A model generated the notes under the pieces. The model saw only the letters and a program-made list of their open reading frames with translations. It had not been told where the DNA came from and searched no databases. Position numbers and translations under genes: made by a program. This document shows, piece after piece, positions 28,864 to 37,883 of a DNA stretch of 64,000 nucleotides (the first letter of the stretch is position 1; each line of letters opens with the position of its first letter). The DNA is from DRPN01 sp964599235 (GTDB lineage Bacteria > Bacteroidota > Bacteroidia > Bacteroidales > VadinHA17), in contig CAZRDX010000003.1 of assembly GCA_964599235.1 (NCBI GenBank), forward strand, positions 1 to 64,000. Direction: 5' to 3'.

Positions 28864-29760
28864 ATGAGCATCTGGGACGAGATACGCACCTCTTTCCGTG
28901 AGGGTTCGGCGCTGACCCGCCTCATCTACATCAATGCCGGCGTCTGGCTGGCAGTGACCCTCCTGCGCATCATCCTGTTCCTGGCAGGTATGCCTGCCGG
29001 AGCGGCCGACCTGGCCATCACGCGTTGGCTGGCGGTACCGGCTTACCTGCCGGAACTGCTGCGTCATCCCTGGACACCCCTCACCTACATGTTCACCCAC
29101 CTGGGGTTCCTGCACATCCTCTTCAACCTGCTGTGGCTGTACTGGTTCGGCATCATCTTCATGCAATACTTCACCCCCCGACAGCTGGTGGGGGTCTATC
29201 TCCTGGGAGGGCTGTCCGGAGCGCTGTTCTTCATCGCCGGCTTCAACATCTTCCCCGCCTTCCGGGGGGTGTTGCCCGTGGCGCTGGCCCTGGGCGCCTC
29301 CGCTTCGGTGATGGCAGTGGTCATCGCCACCGCCGTCTATGTGCCCGACTATACCGTGTATGTCTTCCTCATCGGTCCGGTGAAGATCAAATACATCGCC
29401 CTCGTCTCCTTCATCCTGACCACCCTGGCCGATTTCACCAACAATACGGGCGGCAAGTTCGCCCATCTCGGGGGGGCCGTCCTGGGCTATCTCTTCATCG
29501 TCCGTTACCGCAACGGGAGGGACCTCACCCGGCCCCTCAACAGACTGCTGGACAACGTGACCAGGTGGTCACGCCCCCGACGCAGAAAAGTGAAGATCAC
29601 CTACCGCCGTACCGCCGACGACATCGAATACAACCGACAGAAGATCAACGAACAGAAGGAGATCGACCGTATCCTCGACAAGATCTCCAAAGCCGGTTAC
29701 GACAGCCTCACACGCAAGGAGAAAGAGATCCTTTTTCGCCACAGTAACAAAAAGAGGTGA
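28864..29760 (+). CDS. Rhomboid-family intramembrane protease with C-terminal DUF6576-like tail
   Basis: 298 residues. Rhomboid core with YMFTHLGFLHILFNLLWLYWFG, a serine (Ser146) in GASAS and His in KFAHLGG. The motif is GxSA rather than GxSG, but Ser and His remain, so activity is plausible. The soluble tail (about residues 225-298, RKVKITYRR... DRILDKISKAGYDSLT) resembles the DUF6576 tail found on other Bacteroidetes rhomboids. Its stop overlaps a GTG start of the next gene. Confidence 0.88.
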   Translation: MSIWDEIRTSFREGSALTRLIYINAGVWLAVTLLRIILFLAGMPAGAADLAITRWLAVPAYLPELLRHPWTPLTYMFTHLGFLHILFNLLWLYWFGIIFMQYFTPRQLVGVYLLGGLSGALFFIAGFNIFPAFRGVLPVALALGASASVMAVVIATAVYVPDYTVYVFLIGPVKIKYIALVSFILTTLADFTNNTGGKFAHLGGAVLGYLFIVRYRNGRDLTRPLNRLLDNVTRWSRPRRRKVKITYRRTADDIEYNRQKINEQKEIDRILDKISKAGYDSLTRKEKEILFRHSNKKR

Positions 29761-30851
29761 CCGTGGCAGCAAGAAAGATGTGGTTCTTCATGATGGGTCT
29801 GCTCACCTGGGTGGCGGCCGTGGCCCTGCTGCTCTCCTATGTGTCGGTTTTCATCCCGCCCGACCGTTTCTGGCTGCCTGCCTTTTTCGGTCTGGCCTTC
29901 CCTTACCTGGTGACCGCCGTTTTCCTGCTGATGCTTTTCTGGTGGTTCCACCGTCGCTGGCGGCGGGGGCTGGTGCTGCTCCTGCTCCTGCTGACCGGAT
30001 GGGGCTATATGCGCCATTTCTACAGCCTCCCCCACAAGATGCCCAACCCTCCCGGGAAAGGGTTCTCCGTGATGACCTTCAATGTCCGATCGTTCGACAT
30101 CTACGTCGGCGACCGCCAGTCCCACCCCGAAGAAGGGATCCTCACCTTCCTGCGTAAGGCCAGACCGGATGTGCTCTGCCTGCAGGAGTTCTACACCAGC
30201 ACACGCACCGTGCCGGAGAAGAAGATCGTGAAAGCCCTTGGTTACCCCCATCATTTCATCACCTACACCACCTCCCGCAGCGGGGCTCACTATGGCATCG
30301 CGATCTTCAGCAGGTTTCCTCTTCTGCACCGGCAGGTGATCCGGTATGAAGGAAGCTCTAACTGTTCCCAGTCGTGCGACCTGGTCGTCGGCGGCGACAC
30401 CCTCCGCCTCTTCAACAACCATCTGCAGTCGACCCATCTGGGCGGGGAGGAGTTCCGTTTTATTGAGTTGCCGGGCGAGAAGGAGGCGATCCAGCGCATC
30501 TCCCTGCGGCTGCGCACCGCCTATGCTCAGCGGGCACGCCAGGTGCGTATCCTGCGCGACAGCATCGACGTCTCCCCCTACCCGGTGGTGGTGGTCGGCG
30601 ACTTCAACGACACACCGGTGTCTTACACCTACCACCATCTGCGGCACGGCCTCGTCGACGCCTTCGTGGAGAGCGGCAAAGGGTTCGGGAAAACTTACCA
30701 CGGCAAGGTGCCCTCCTTCCGTATCGATTACATCTTCCACGACCCACGGTACCGCTCAGTGGAATACCGCACCTTCCGCAACGACCTCTCCGACCATTTT
30801 GCGGTCATGTGCACATTGTATCCGGATCAAGGTTCCCGCCCGAAAGAATGA
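29757..30851 (+). CDS. Membrane-anchored endonuclease/exonuclease/phosphatase-family protein
   Basis: Three N-terminal membrane helices (about residues 8-90) followed by an EEP-fold domain: MTFNVRSFD, DVLCLQEFY, the His-containing NNHLQSTHLGG, VVVGDFNDTP and LSDHFAV. The family covers nucleases and phosphodiesterases; the active side would depend on topology, and the substrate is unknown. The GTG start at 29757 overlaps the stop of the rhomboid gene (GTGA); ATG at 29778 is an alternative. The 3' end overlaps the convergent dehydratase gene by 47 bases. Confidence 0.85.
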   Translation: MTVAARKMWFFMMGLLTWVAAVALLLSYVSVFIPPDRFWLPAFFGLAFPYLVTAVFLLMLFWWFHRRWRRGLVLLLLLLTGWGYMRHFYSLPHKMPNPPGKGFSVMTFNVRSFDIYVGDRQSHPEEGILTFLRKARPDVLCLQEFYTSTRTVPEKKIVKALGYPHHFITYTTSRSGAHYGIAIFSRFPLLHRQVIRYEGSSNCSQSCDLVVGGDTLRLFNNHLQSTHLGGEEFRFIELPGEKEAIQRISLRLRTAYAQRARQVRILRDSIDVSPYPVVVVGDFNDTPVSYTYHHLRHGLVDAFVESGKGFGKTYHGKVPSFRIDYIFHDPRYRSVEYRTFRNDLSDHFAVMCTLYPDQGSRPKE

Positions 30852-31752
30852 TGGCGACCCTCCTGCCCCGGAAAAGGCGGGGATGTTGCAGCACCACGGC
30901 CAGGGGCACGGCGGCCGACGGTTCGATGACGATCTTCATGAGGGTGAGTACCAGCCGCATGGCCTGCAGGATATGTTCATCGTCGGCCGTGAGGATGTCA
31001 TCGACATGACGGCGCAGGATGGCGAAGGTAGATTCGCTCAGAGAAGTGAGAAGGCCGTCGGCGACGGTGCGGGGGGCACGTGAAGGCTGCAGGGTGCCGC
31101 TGTGCAGCGAACGGCGGGCATCGTCGGCGCCGGCAGGCTCGGCACCATAGAGCCGCACATGCGGGAGACGAGCCCTGACGGTCAGGGCCGTGCCGCTGAG
31201 AAGACCTCCGCCGCCCACCGGCGCCATCACCACGTCGGGGGCCGGCATCTGATCCAGCATCTCCAGAGCCGCCGTACCCTGGCCAGCGATCACGTCGGGA
31301 TGATCGTAAGGATGGATAAAAAGAGCACCGGTACGTGCCACCACTTCCCGCAGCGTGTGCTCGCGTGCCTCCAGCGTGGGAGCACAGAGGGTCACCGTAG
31401 CACCGTATCCTTCCACCGCCGCCCTCTTGATCGCCGGGGCGTTTTCCGGCATGACGATGTGGGCCGGGATGCCGCGCAGCAAGGCCGCCAACGCCAACGC
31501 CGCAGCATGGTTGCCCGAACTGTGGGTGGCCACCCCACGCCGCGCCTCCTGCTCCTCCAGACGACTCACCGCATGCCACGCCCCCCGGAACTTGAAAGCC
31601 CCGGCCCGCTGGAAATTCTCACACTTGAAGAACAGATGCGCTCCCGTAAGACGGTCCAGCTGCCGCGAGGTGAGCACCGGCGTGCGATGCACCACCCCGG
31701 CCAACCGACCCGCAGCCGCCAGAACATCCCCGAAAACCGGCTGATCAGCCAT
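30805..31752 (-). CDS. Threonine/serine dehydratase-like PLP enzyme
   Basis: Fold-type II PLP enzyme of the threonine ammonia-lyase/serine racemase group, 315 residues without a C-terminal ACT domain, so of the catabolic or racemase type. PLP lysine in GAFKFRGA, SSGNHAAALALAA, the phosphate-binding glycine loop PVGGGGLLSG and ILSGGNLD are present. Its start shares one base with the stop of the upstream gene (TAATG). The choice between dehydratase and racemase cannot be made from sequence alone. Confidence 0.88.
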   Translation of the reverse strand: MADQPVFGDVLAAAGRLAGVVHRTPVLTSRQLDRLTGAHLFFKCENFQRAGAFKFRGAWHAVSRLEEQEARRGVATHSSGNHAAALALAALLRGIPAHIVMPENAPAIKRAAVEGYGATVTLCAPTLEAREHTLREVVARTGALFIHPYDHPDVIAGQGTAALEMLDQMPAPDVVMAPVGGGGLLSGTALTVRARLPHVRLYGAEPAGADDARRSLHSGTLQPSRAPRTVADGLLTSLSESTFAILRRHVDDILTADDEHILQAMRLVLTLMKIVIEPSAAVPLAVVLQHPRLFRGRRVAIILSGGNLDPDTMCT

Positions 31753-32540
31753 TATTGCTTACGGTCCTGCAACAACTTGTAGTTCTCGTAAGACTCCTTG
31801 ATACGCTGCAGGATATCATACTCGGATGATTTCAGGATGAAATCCTGGGGCAACTGACAATAGTGCATGAAATCTTCCAGAGCCTTGCCTTTAAGGCCTG
31901 TCAGCTTGCTCACGATGGCCTTGTTGTACTTGGCATCGATCTGCTGCTGGATCTTCTGCTGCTCCAGTATCTTCTGCAGCTTGCGCAGACTGCGCTCCTC
32001 AGGCGAACGCAAAGAGAAGGAAAAACCGGTCGATACCGCCTGGTACTTGATCGCCTCCTGCGTGAGGATCTTGTCGTAATACTCCTGCATCTTCACCACC
32101 TCATCATCGGAAAGATCGAGCGCCAGCACACTCTGTTTGAATTGCTCATAAGTGCCCAGACCATGCACCGTCACCCCTTCGATGTTGTACACCTTCTCTT
32201 TGAGATAAAGTACCCCTGAAAAACTGTTGGTAGGCCAGAAAGGCGGCAGGGTGAAATGCTCATCCTCATAGCCGATGGCCGTGATCAGAAGGGTGTCGTT
32301 GCGTCGCATCGGGATGGTATAGAACCCCAGGGTGTCAGAGACCGTGGCCCGGTGAAAACGCAGGTTCAGCACATGGGCATACGGAATGGGCTTGCCCGTC
32401 TTGAAATCCCGCAACTGGCCCTGCACCATCACGATCGAGTCAAGCGGCTGGTTCACCGGCGATCGTACCTCCTGCTGGGCCATCGCTCCTGCCCCCGCCA
32501 AAAAAAACACCACCACAGCCACCTCAATGATCCGCTTCAT
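31752..32540 (-). CDS. Secreted carboxypeptidase-regulatory-domain protein
   Basis: 262 residues with a signal peptide (MKRIIEVAVVVFFLAGAGAMAQ). A CarboxypepD_reg-like beta domain (about residues 38-115, VQGQLRDFKTGKPIPYAHV to GVLYLKEKVY) precedes an alpha-helical, Lys/Gln-rich C-terminal half (LRKLQKILEQQKIQQQ). The family is widespread in Bacteroidetes and functionally undefined. Start chosen at the Met before the signal peptide; the longer frame adds 16 non-signal residues. Shares one base with the dehydratase gene downstream. Confidence 0.8.
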   Translation of the reverse strand: MKRIIEVAVVVFFLAGAGAMAQQEVRSPVNQPLDSIVMVQGQLRDFKTGKPIPYAHVLNLRFHRATVSDTLGFYTIPMRRNDTLLITAIGYEDEHFTLPPFWPTNSFSGVLYLKEKVYNIEGVTVHGLGTYEQFKQSVLALDLSDDEVVKMQEYYDKILTQEAIKYQAVSTGFSFSLRSPEERSLRKLQKILEQQKIQQQIDAKYNKAIVSKLTGLKGKALEDFMHYCQLPQDFILKSSEYDILQRIKESYENYKLLQDRKQ

Positions 32541-32674
32541 AGATAGAATCCTGTTGTTTAGCGAACAAAGGTCTCTCTTTTTTTCCAATTTATCAACTTC
32601 CGTTCCTTCCTCGAAAATATTTGCCTCTTATCTCAAATAAAAATACGATTTTTACGTTTTCAAAAAGCAGAACG

Positions 32675-33487
32675 ATGGAATACCGGGAAATCATCGAGAA
32701 CGCCTGGAACGACCGGCGTCTGTTACAGAGCCAAGAGGTTCGGGAAGCCGTACTGAAGACCGTCGACATGCTCGACAACGGCGAGCTGCGCGTGGCCGAG
32801 CCCCGCGACGACGAGTGGATCGTCCACGAATGGGTGAAAAAGGCGGTGATCCTTTACTTCCCTCTCCGGGAGATGGAAAAGATGGAAATAGGTCCTTTCG
32901 AGTTCCATGACAAGATCCCTCTGAAAAAGAACTTCCGCGAGATGGGGGTACGGGTGGTACCGCATGCCCTGGCCCGTTACGGAGCATATCTGGCGCCGGG
33001 TGTGATCATGATGCCTTCGTACGTCAACATCGGTGCCTACGTCGATGAGGGCACGATGGTGGATACCTGGGCCACGGTAGGCTCGTGTGCCCAGGTAGGC
33101 AAGCACGTGCATCTGAGCGGAGGGGTGGGACTGGGTGGCGTGCTCGAGCCGGTACAGGCAGCCCCCGTGATCATCGAAGACAACTGTTTCATCGGCTCCC
33201 GCTGCATCGTCGTCGAAGGGGTGCGGGTAAGGCGCGAAGCCGTCCTCGGCGCCAATGTCGTCCTCACCCGGAGCACCCGCATCATCGACGTCACTGGCGA
33301 ACAACCCGTCGAATACCGCGGCGTGGTGCCCCCCCGCTCCGTGGTCATCCCCGGCAGCTTCACCAAAAAATTCCCCGCCGGTGAATATCAGGTGCCCTGC
33401 GCCCTGATCATCGGGAAAAGAAAAGCCTCCACCGACAAAAAAACTTCCCTCAACGACGCCCTCAGGGAATACAACGTACCGGTATAG
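32675..33487 (+). CDS. dapD: 2,3,4,5-tetrahydropyridine-2,6-dicarboxylate N-succinyltransferase
   Basis: Left-handed beta-helix acyltransferase of the succinylase lysine/diaminopimelate route. Family blocks: IPLKKNFREMGVRVVPHALARYGAY, PSYVNIGAYVDEGTMVDTWATVGSCAQVGK, HLSGGVGLGGVLEP and VIIEDNCFIGSRCIVVEGV. 270 residues from the Met at 32675; the longer frame runs through the promoter region. The C-terminus carries the usual PCALIIGKR. Confidence 0.96.
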   Translation: MEYREIIENAWNDRRLLQSQEVREAVLKTVDMLDNGELRVAEPRDDEWIVHEWVKKAVILYFPLREMEKMEIGPFEFHDKIPLKKNFREMGVRVVPHALARYGAYLAPGVIMMPSYVNIGAYVDEGTMVDTWATVGSCAQVGKHVHLSGGVGLGGVLEPVQAAPVIIEDNCFIGSRCIVVEGVRVRREAVLGANVVLTRSTRIIDVTGEQPVEYRGVVPPRSVVIPGSFTKKFPAGEYQVPCALIIGKRKASTDKKTSLNDALREYNVPV

Positions 33488-33511
33488 ACCACTACCGAAC
33501 AAAATTTTGCG

Positions 33512-34273
33512 ATGCCTGCGCTCTCAGCTGTCATCATCACATACAACGAGGAGAAATACATCGGCCGGTGTCTTGCCTCCCTACAGGGCGTGGCCGATGA
33601 GATCGTGGTGGTCGACTCCTACAGCACCGACCGTACGCGTGAGATATGCGAGGCACAGGGTTGTCGCGTGATCCTGCATTCTTTTGAAGGATACATCGAA
33701 CAGAAGAACTGGGCGATGGCGCAGGCACATCACGACTGGATCCTTTCGCTTGACGGCGACGAGATGCTTTCCGAGGAGTTAAGGGACTCCATCCTTCGCA
33801 TTAAAGAGTCCCGGCCCGCCCGCGCGGGATATACCATGAACCGTCTCAACAACTATTACGGTCGCTGGATCCGTCATTCCGGTGAGTACCCCGACCGCAA
33901 GCTGCGGCTGGTGGATCGTCGCCGGGCACAATGGGTGGGGCTCAATCCTCATGATCATCTGGAGCTGACGGACGGTACGCGGCCCGCCCACCTGCAGGGG
34001 AATCTGCTCCATTATGCCCACGACACTTTCGAGGAACATCTGGCCAAGAGCGAGCGTTTCGGCACCATCGCCGGCCGGGCTCTCCATGCCCGCCGCGGTC
34101 CTTCCTCGCCGCTGCGCGTCATCCTCAGCCCGCTGTGGAGGTTCGTGTGGAACTACTTCTTCCGTCTGGGTTTCCTCGACGGACGGCACGGCCTTTTGCT
34201 CTGCTATGCCAACGCCCGACAGAGCTACCTGAAACACCGCACCACCCGACGTCAGGGTAACCCCACCTCGTAA
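33512..34273 (+). CDS. Family 2 glycosyltransferase, WaaE/LgtF-like
   Basis: 253 residues, GT-A fold. Nucleotide-binding opening LSAVIITYNEEKYIGRCLAS, DEIVVVDSYSTDRT, and the acidic sugar-nucleotide/metal site LSLDGDEML. The middle block YGRWIRHSGEYPDRKLRL and WVGLNPHDHLEL are typical of LPS core beta-glycosyltransferases of the WaaE/LgtF group. Probably acts on lipid A core or a related glycan. The 3' end overlaps the convergent next gene by 22 bases. Confidence 0.88.
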   Translation: MPALSAVIITYNEEKYIGRCLASLQGVADEIVVVDSYSTDRTREICEAQGCRVILHSFEGYIEQKNWAMAQAHHDWILSLDGDEMLSEELRDSILRIKESRPARAGYTMNRLNNYYGRWIRHSGEYPDRKLRLVDRRRAQWVGLNPHDHLELTDGTRPAHLQGNLLHYAHDTFEEHLAKSERFGTIAGRALHARRGPSSPLRVILSPLWRFVWNYFFRLGFLDGRHGLLLCYANARQSYLKHRTTRRQGNPTS

Positions 34274-35136
34274 TCGCCATCGTCGAGCAGCCTCACCTTG
34301 GCCTTGTGCCCTTCGTGACGTGCCAGCCCCGGCACGGGCGTCCAAAGCTTGCTGCGCCCTTCCGACCAGATATGGGTCCACATCACATGATCGCTGCGCT
34401 GGACGTCGGCATGGTAAAGGTAGGGCTCCGACATCTTCAAGGCCCGGAATGTGCCGAGAAAAGTATGACAGGAGGAGATGGCCGTCCGCCAGTGGTGTCC
34501 CGCCTCCCATACCAGCTCCAGCCGGTAGTTGATGTAGCCGCGGCGCGTACGCTCATCATCACGACCCAGCCCCCTACTATGATAGGGAAAAGGACGCCCC
34601 TGCAGAAAAAGATCCCGCGCATTCAGCTCCATCAGCCGGTACTTGGACGAATAACGATCGGGATGATCGAAGGGCGAGACGAAATCGTCGCGGAAACTCC
34701 GCGCAAAAACAAAACTCTTCTCCAACGCACCGGGACGGAACTTGTAATCGTCCTCCACAAAAAAGACCACATCATCGTCACGCAGACCCAGCCGGTCGAC
34801 CACCTGCATGGAGGTGATGTAGAGCGTGTAATGCTGCGGAGTACAGACCGCCCCCGAAACCAGACGGTCCTTCTGCTCGCGACTGTTGACCTCGATCAGT
34901 TCCGAAAAAAAAGGATAACGCTGCGTGACGACATGCTCCTCCCGCAACCGCTCCCGCATCGCCGGATGCAGATCATCGCCGATGAGGTACAGCTCCACCG
35001 CCACCTCCTCTTCACGGTCACGGGCAAAAAGCTCCAGGCTGGTCATGAAATTGCGGTAACTGGCCTCGATCACCCCGTTATAGGCATGACACCGGTACAA
35101 AAAGACCGCCCTTGCTTTTCTTTTCCGGAAGATCAT
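34252..35136 (-). CDS. Putative glycosyltransferase with GT-A-like acidic motif
   Basis: 294 residues from the Met at 35136, whose ATG overlaps the stop of the upstream GT2 gene. I do not recognise a named family. The N-terminus RKARAVFLYRCHAYNGVIEASYRN and the acidic cluster DDDVVFFVEDDYKF (about residues 105-120) resemble a GT-A fold with a DxD-like metal site, and the setting between glycosyltransferases supports this. Called only on motif and context. A longer frame extends upstream but lies inside the GT2 gene. Confidence 0.6.
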   Translation of the reverse strand: MIFRKRKARAVFLYRCHAYNGVIEASYRNFMTSLELFARDREEEVAVELYLIGDDLHPAMRERLREEHVVTQRYPFFSELIEVNSREQKDRLVSGAVCTPQHYTLYITSMQVVDRLGLRDDDVVFFVEDDYKFRPGALEKSFVFARSFRDDFVSPFDHPDRYSSKYRLMELNARDLFLQGRPFPYHSRGLGRDDERTRRGYINYRLELVWEAGHHWRTAISSCHTFLGTFRALKMSEPYLYHADVQRSDHVMWTHIWSEGRSKLWTPVPGLARHEGHKAKVRLLDDGDYEVGLP

Positions 35137-36125
35137 CGTTCCTTCTTTTTCCGGGAGGTGAGCTCGTCGGGATCGACCGACCAGCGTCGCAGGGAAAGCA
35201 CCCGGAGATAATATCTGACAAGATAAAAATAGATAAAAAGGTATCGCCGTGCAACCCCGAAAGGGTAGAGGAGCGCTCCGGCGAGGGCAGGCAACAGCTG
35301 TTCGGCCAACAGGTTGTTGAGCACCATCAGCAGCAGGAGCAGGCTTCCTCCGGCACCGGGATAATGGCGACGGTAATAGATATGCCGGGAGATCAGCACG
35401 TAACTTTTGAAGAAAGCCACCATTTTCTTGTCGCGGCGTGTGGTGCCGCCGTGGTGGTGCAGCACCGGCGGATCGCAGAAGAGGATCACCCGGCCGCCGT
35501 GGCGCCAAACCCTTCTGCAGAGGTCGACATCCTCATAATAGAGCCAGTAATGCTCGTCCCATCCGCCCGTCCTGTCAAATAGCCTCCGGGACATCCATAC
35601 CAGTGAGCCCGACACCCAGTCGGGATGCAGCTCACCCCCTTCCCTGCAGCGGCTGCGGTGCCGCATCCGCCACAACACCTGGTAAAAAGGACGCGTGAGG
35701 AAACTCACCGTCCACGCCGAAGGGAAAGAACGCATCACCCCTTCGTCACGTCCCCTCCGGTTACGCTGCCGCAATGAAAGAAGCACCTCGTCACCCAGAC
35801 GCTGTGACGCTTCGTACAGACGCTCCAACGCCCGACACGAGAGCTCAGTGTCCGGGTTGAGAAAGAGCAGATAACGTCCGCGGCTGTGCCGCACCCCCAC
35901 GTTGTTGGCCCGGGCAAAACCCTCATTCCGGCCCTGAAGGATGAACTTCGCCTCCGGATAACGTCTCACGAACACCTCCGCCATGCCGTCGTCCGAGTGA
36001 TTGTCCACCACCACCACCTCCACGGGGAAGCGCTCCGCACACGAACGCAAAGCATCCAGACAGGACCCGAGCACCTCCCAGCCCCTGTAATTAACGATCA
36101 CAACCGAAATCTCCGGAACATCCAT
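35133..36125 (-). CDS. Family 2 glycosyltransferase, rhamnosyltransferase-like
   Basis: 330 residues. ISVVIVNYRGWEVLGSCLDAL, VVVVDNHSDDG, NEGFARANNVG and the catalytic-site LLFLNPDTEL are classic for GT2 rhamnosyl-type transferases, as is WDEHYWLYYEDVDLCRR further on. The C-terminus has one or two hydrophobic segments and a basic tail that may bind the membrane. Part of a four-gene minus-strand run with two FkbM methyltransferases. Confidence 0.92.
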   Translation of the reverse strand: MDVPEISVVIVNYRGWEVLGSCLDALRSCAERFPVEVVVVDNHSDDGMAEVFVRRYPEAKFILQGRNEGFARANNVGVRHSRGRYLLFLNPDTELSCRALERLYEASQRLGDEVLLSLRQRNRRGRDEGVMRSFPSAWTVSFLTRPFYQVLWRMRHRSRCREGGELHPDWVSGSLVWMSRRLFDRTGGWDEHYWLYYEDVDLCRRVWRHGGRVILFCDPPVLHHHGGTTRRDKKMVAFFKSYVLISRHIYYRRHYPGAGGSLLLLLMVLNNLLAEQLLPALAGALLYPFGVARRYLFIYFYLVRYYLRVLSLRRWSVDPDELTSRKKKER

Positions 36126-36129
36126 CCTC

Positions 36130-36921
36130 TCAGCTCTTGGTCAGCAGATCGATCAACTCCTTGTCATCTTCACGTACAGCTACATAATTGGGCCCCAGAA
36201 AATCCTCATACTTGAAACGGTAAGGCCTGAACTTCACCTTCCTGGGAAAGATCTTGCCTACACGATATCCCAGTTCACTGAAAAAACGATAGTGATCGAT
36301 CAGCAGATGCTTGGTGATGATGTTGATGTAACCATATTCGAACTGCACCATCCGGATCTTTCCTTTCCTAAGGGTTTCGCGAAAGCCCTCCAGAGCATCG
36401 TACTCAGCCCCTTCGAGATCCAGTTTCAGCAGATCGATCCGTTCGATACCATTTTCCTCCACGAAACGGTCCCCTCGTACCATTTCTACGGTCATCGTCC
36501 CGATCTGTTCGTAAGGCACATGCTCAAGCCTGAAAAGGGAGGCATGGGTATGGGAGGGGTAAAGGACGATCTCCCGCGGCCCGTCTTCACGCCATAATCC
36601 TTTCCTGTGGAGGTATACGTGCGGCTCCCCTTGCAGGTTCTTCTCCAGCTCCCGGAAAGTCTCCTCCACGGGCTCAAAACAGTGCAGGGTGACACCGGGA
36701 CAGTGGCGAAGCACCTCCCGGGCATATTTTCCCACATTGGCCCCGCCGTCGATGATCAGCCGGGGTTGCAGACGCACCAGCTTTTTCAGCAGGGTTCGCT
36801 CACCATTGCTTTCGATACGGTGATTGCGGTTCTCGTACAACCTATACACAGACAGACCAAATCCGCCGACCCATTTGAAAAGGAGATTGTGGGAATACCG
36901 TTTGAACAAAGTCTTGATCAT
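36130..36921 (-). CDS. FkbM-family SAM-dependent methyltransferase (second of pair)
   Basis: 263 residues. SAM site IIDGGANVGKYAREVL and FEPVEETFREL, then the FkbM block IDLLKLDLEGAEYDALEGF. Members O-methylate sugars or small metabolites; next to glycosyltransferases a glycan is the likely substrate. Starts within the stop of the upstream FkbM gene (ATGA) and is only weakly similar to it, so the pair may methylate different positions. Confidence 0.88.
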   Translation of the reverse strand: MIKTLFKRYSHNLLFKWVGGFGLSVYRLYENRNHRIESNGERTLLKKLVRLQPRLIIDGGANVGKYAREVLRHCPGVTLHCFEPVEETFRELEKNLQGEPHVYLHRKGLWREDGPREIVLYPSHTHASLFRLEHVPYEQIGTMTVEMVRGDRFVEENGIERIDLLKLDLEGAEYDALEGFRETLRKGKIRMVQFEYGYINIITKHLLIDHYRFFSELGYRVGKIFPRKVKFRPYRFKYEDFLGPNYVAVREDDKELIDLLTKS

Positions 36922-37766
36922 GGCAGCACAGCTTTAAGGACCCCCCGTCGCAGATAGGGAGGTTCGATACGTTTGCGGAAGATCATGTACCCCGGCGAGA
37001 AGGAGATGCGGTAACCCAGATCCCCGAGCAAACGTGCAAAATGATCGGCATCGCCCTGACGATGATAGGTACAAAGGGCTATGCGACGTATGCGCTGCCC
37101 TTTCAGCAGTTCCTGCATGCCGTCGAAGACCTCCTGCTCCGCGCCGTCGACATCGATCTTAAGGAAACCGATCTTCTCTTCCCTGTCACGAAAAAACTCA
37201 TCGAGCGTGACCTGGCCTTCTCCGCTCCCCGCTCCGACCCTTTTGGGTACGACCGTCACCTTGTCACGCCAGGGGGCGAAGGTGAGCTGCAGCGGCCGCT
37301 GCCATTGCTCTCCGGCCTCGAACAACCACACATGACCGGCCCGCTCCACCACATCCAAAGCAAAGTTGCCCTCGGCCGCACCGATATCCACCACCACATC
37401 ACCCTCCTCCACATCAAAATCCTCCGACAGATAACGATGCGGAGACGCAGGATCCTGCTCCATAAAGATCGAATTGAAATAACGGCGGGCCCGCCGGGCA
37501 TCACGCCCCTCATGAAAATAGAGCCGGTGACCGCGATAGAGGGTATAGAAAAGCCCTTCTTCCTCATCATAATGCAGCTCCACCCCGGCCGGATCGTAAC
37601 GCTCGGTGAACGGATAAGGAAAGACCGTCACCCGGTGATGCCGCAACCATTCGACCACCTCCTCCCATTCCTTTGTACGCTCCTCCCAAGGCATACGCTC
37701 GTAATACCTCAGGATGGAACGGCGCAGCAATTTCTTCCGCAGATAGTCCTTCAGGGTCATCGGCAT
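36918..37766 (-). CDS. FkbM-family SAM-dependent methyltransferase (first of pair)
   Basis: 282 residues. VVVDIGAAEGNFALDVVERAG and WLFEAGEQW form the SAM site, and GFLKIDVDGAEQEVFDGM the FkbM signature. It has a longer N-terminal extension (about 110 residues, aromatic and charged) than its neighbour. First gene of the minus-strand glycan run; a second in-frame Met lies two codons in. An inverted repeat lies just upstream at 37773-37792. Confidence 0.87.
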   Translation of the reverse strand: MPMTLKDYLRKKLLRRSILRYYERMPWEERTKEWEEVVEWLRHHRVTVFPYPFTERYDPAGVELHYDEEEGLFYTLYRGHRLYFHEGRDARRARRYFNSIFMEQDPASPHRYLSEDFDVEEGDVVVDIGAAEGNFALDVVERAGHVWLFEAGEQWQRPLQLTFAPWRDKVTVVPKRVGAGSGEGQVTLDEFFRDREEKIGFLKIDVDGAEQEVFDGMQELLKGQRIRRIALCTYHRQGDADHFARLLGDLGYRISFSPGYMIFRKRIEPPYLRRGVLKAVLP

Positions 37767-37772
37767 GGTCTC

Positions 37773-37792
37773 TGTGTGCTAAAATACACACA
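37773..37792 (-). promoter_or_regulatory. Inverted repeat TGTGTG-N8-CACACA before the glycan operon
   Basis: Perfect six-base arms around CTAAAATA, read TATTTTAG on the minus strand, which resembles a -7 box. It starts 7 bases upstream of the FkbM ATG. It could be an operator overlapping the promoter; no regulator is known. Confidence 0.4.
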
Positions 37793-37883
37793 TCAGACCG
37801 GATAAAAAAACAGCTCCGGGAAAACGGGAAAGCTTACCTGCAGGACCATTTTTTGTATCTTTCGGGATTCTCGTACAATGAAC

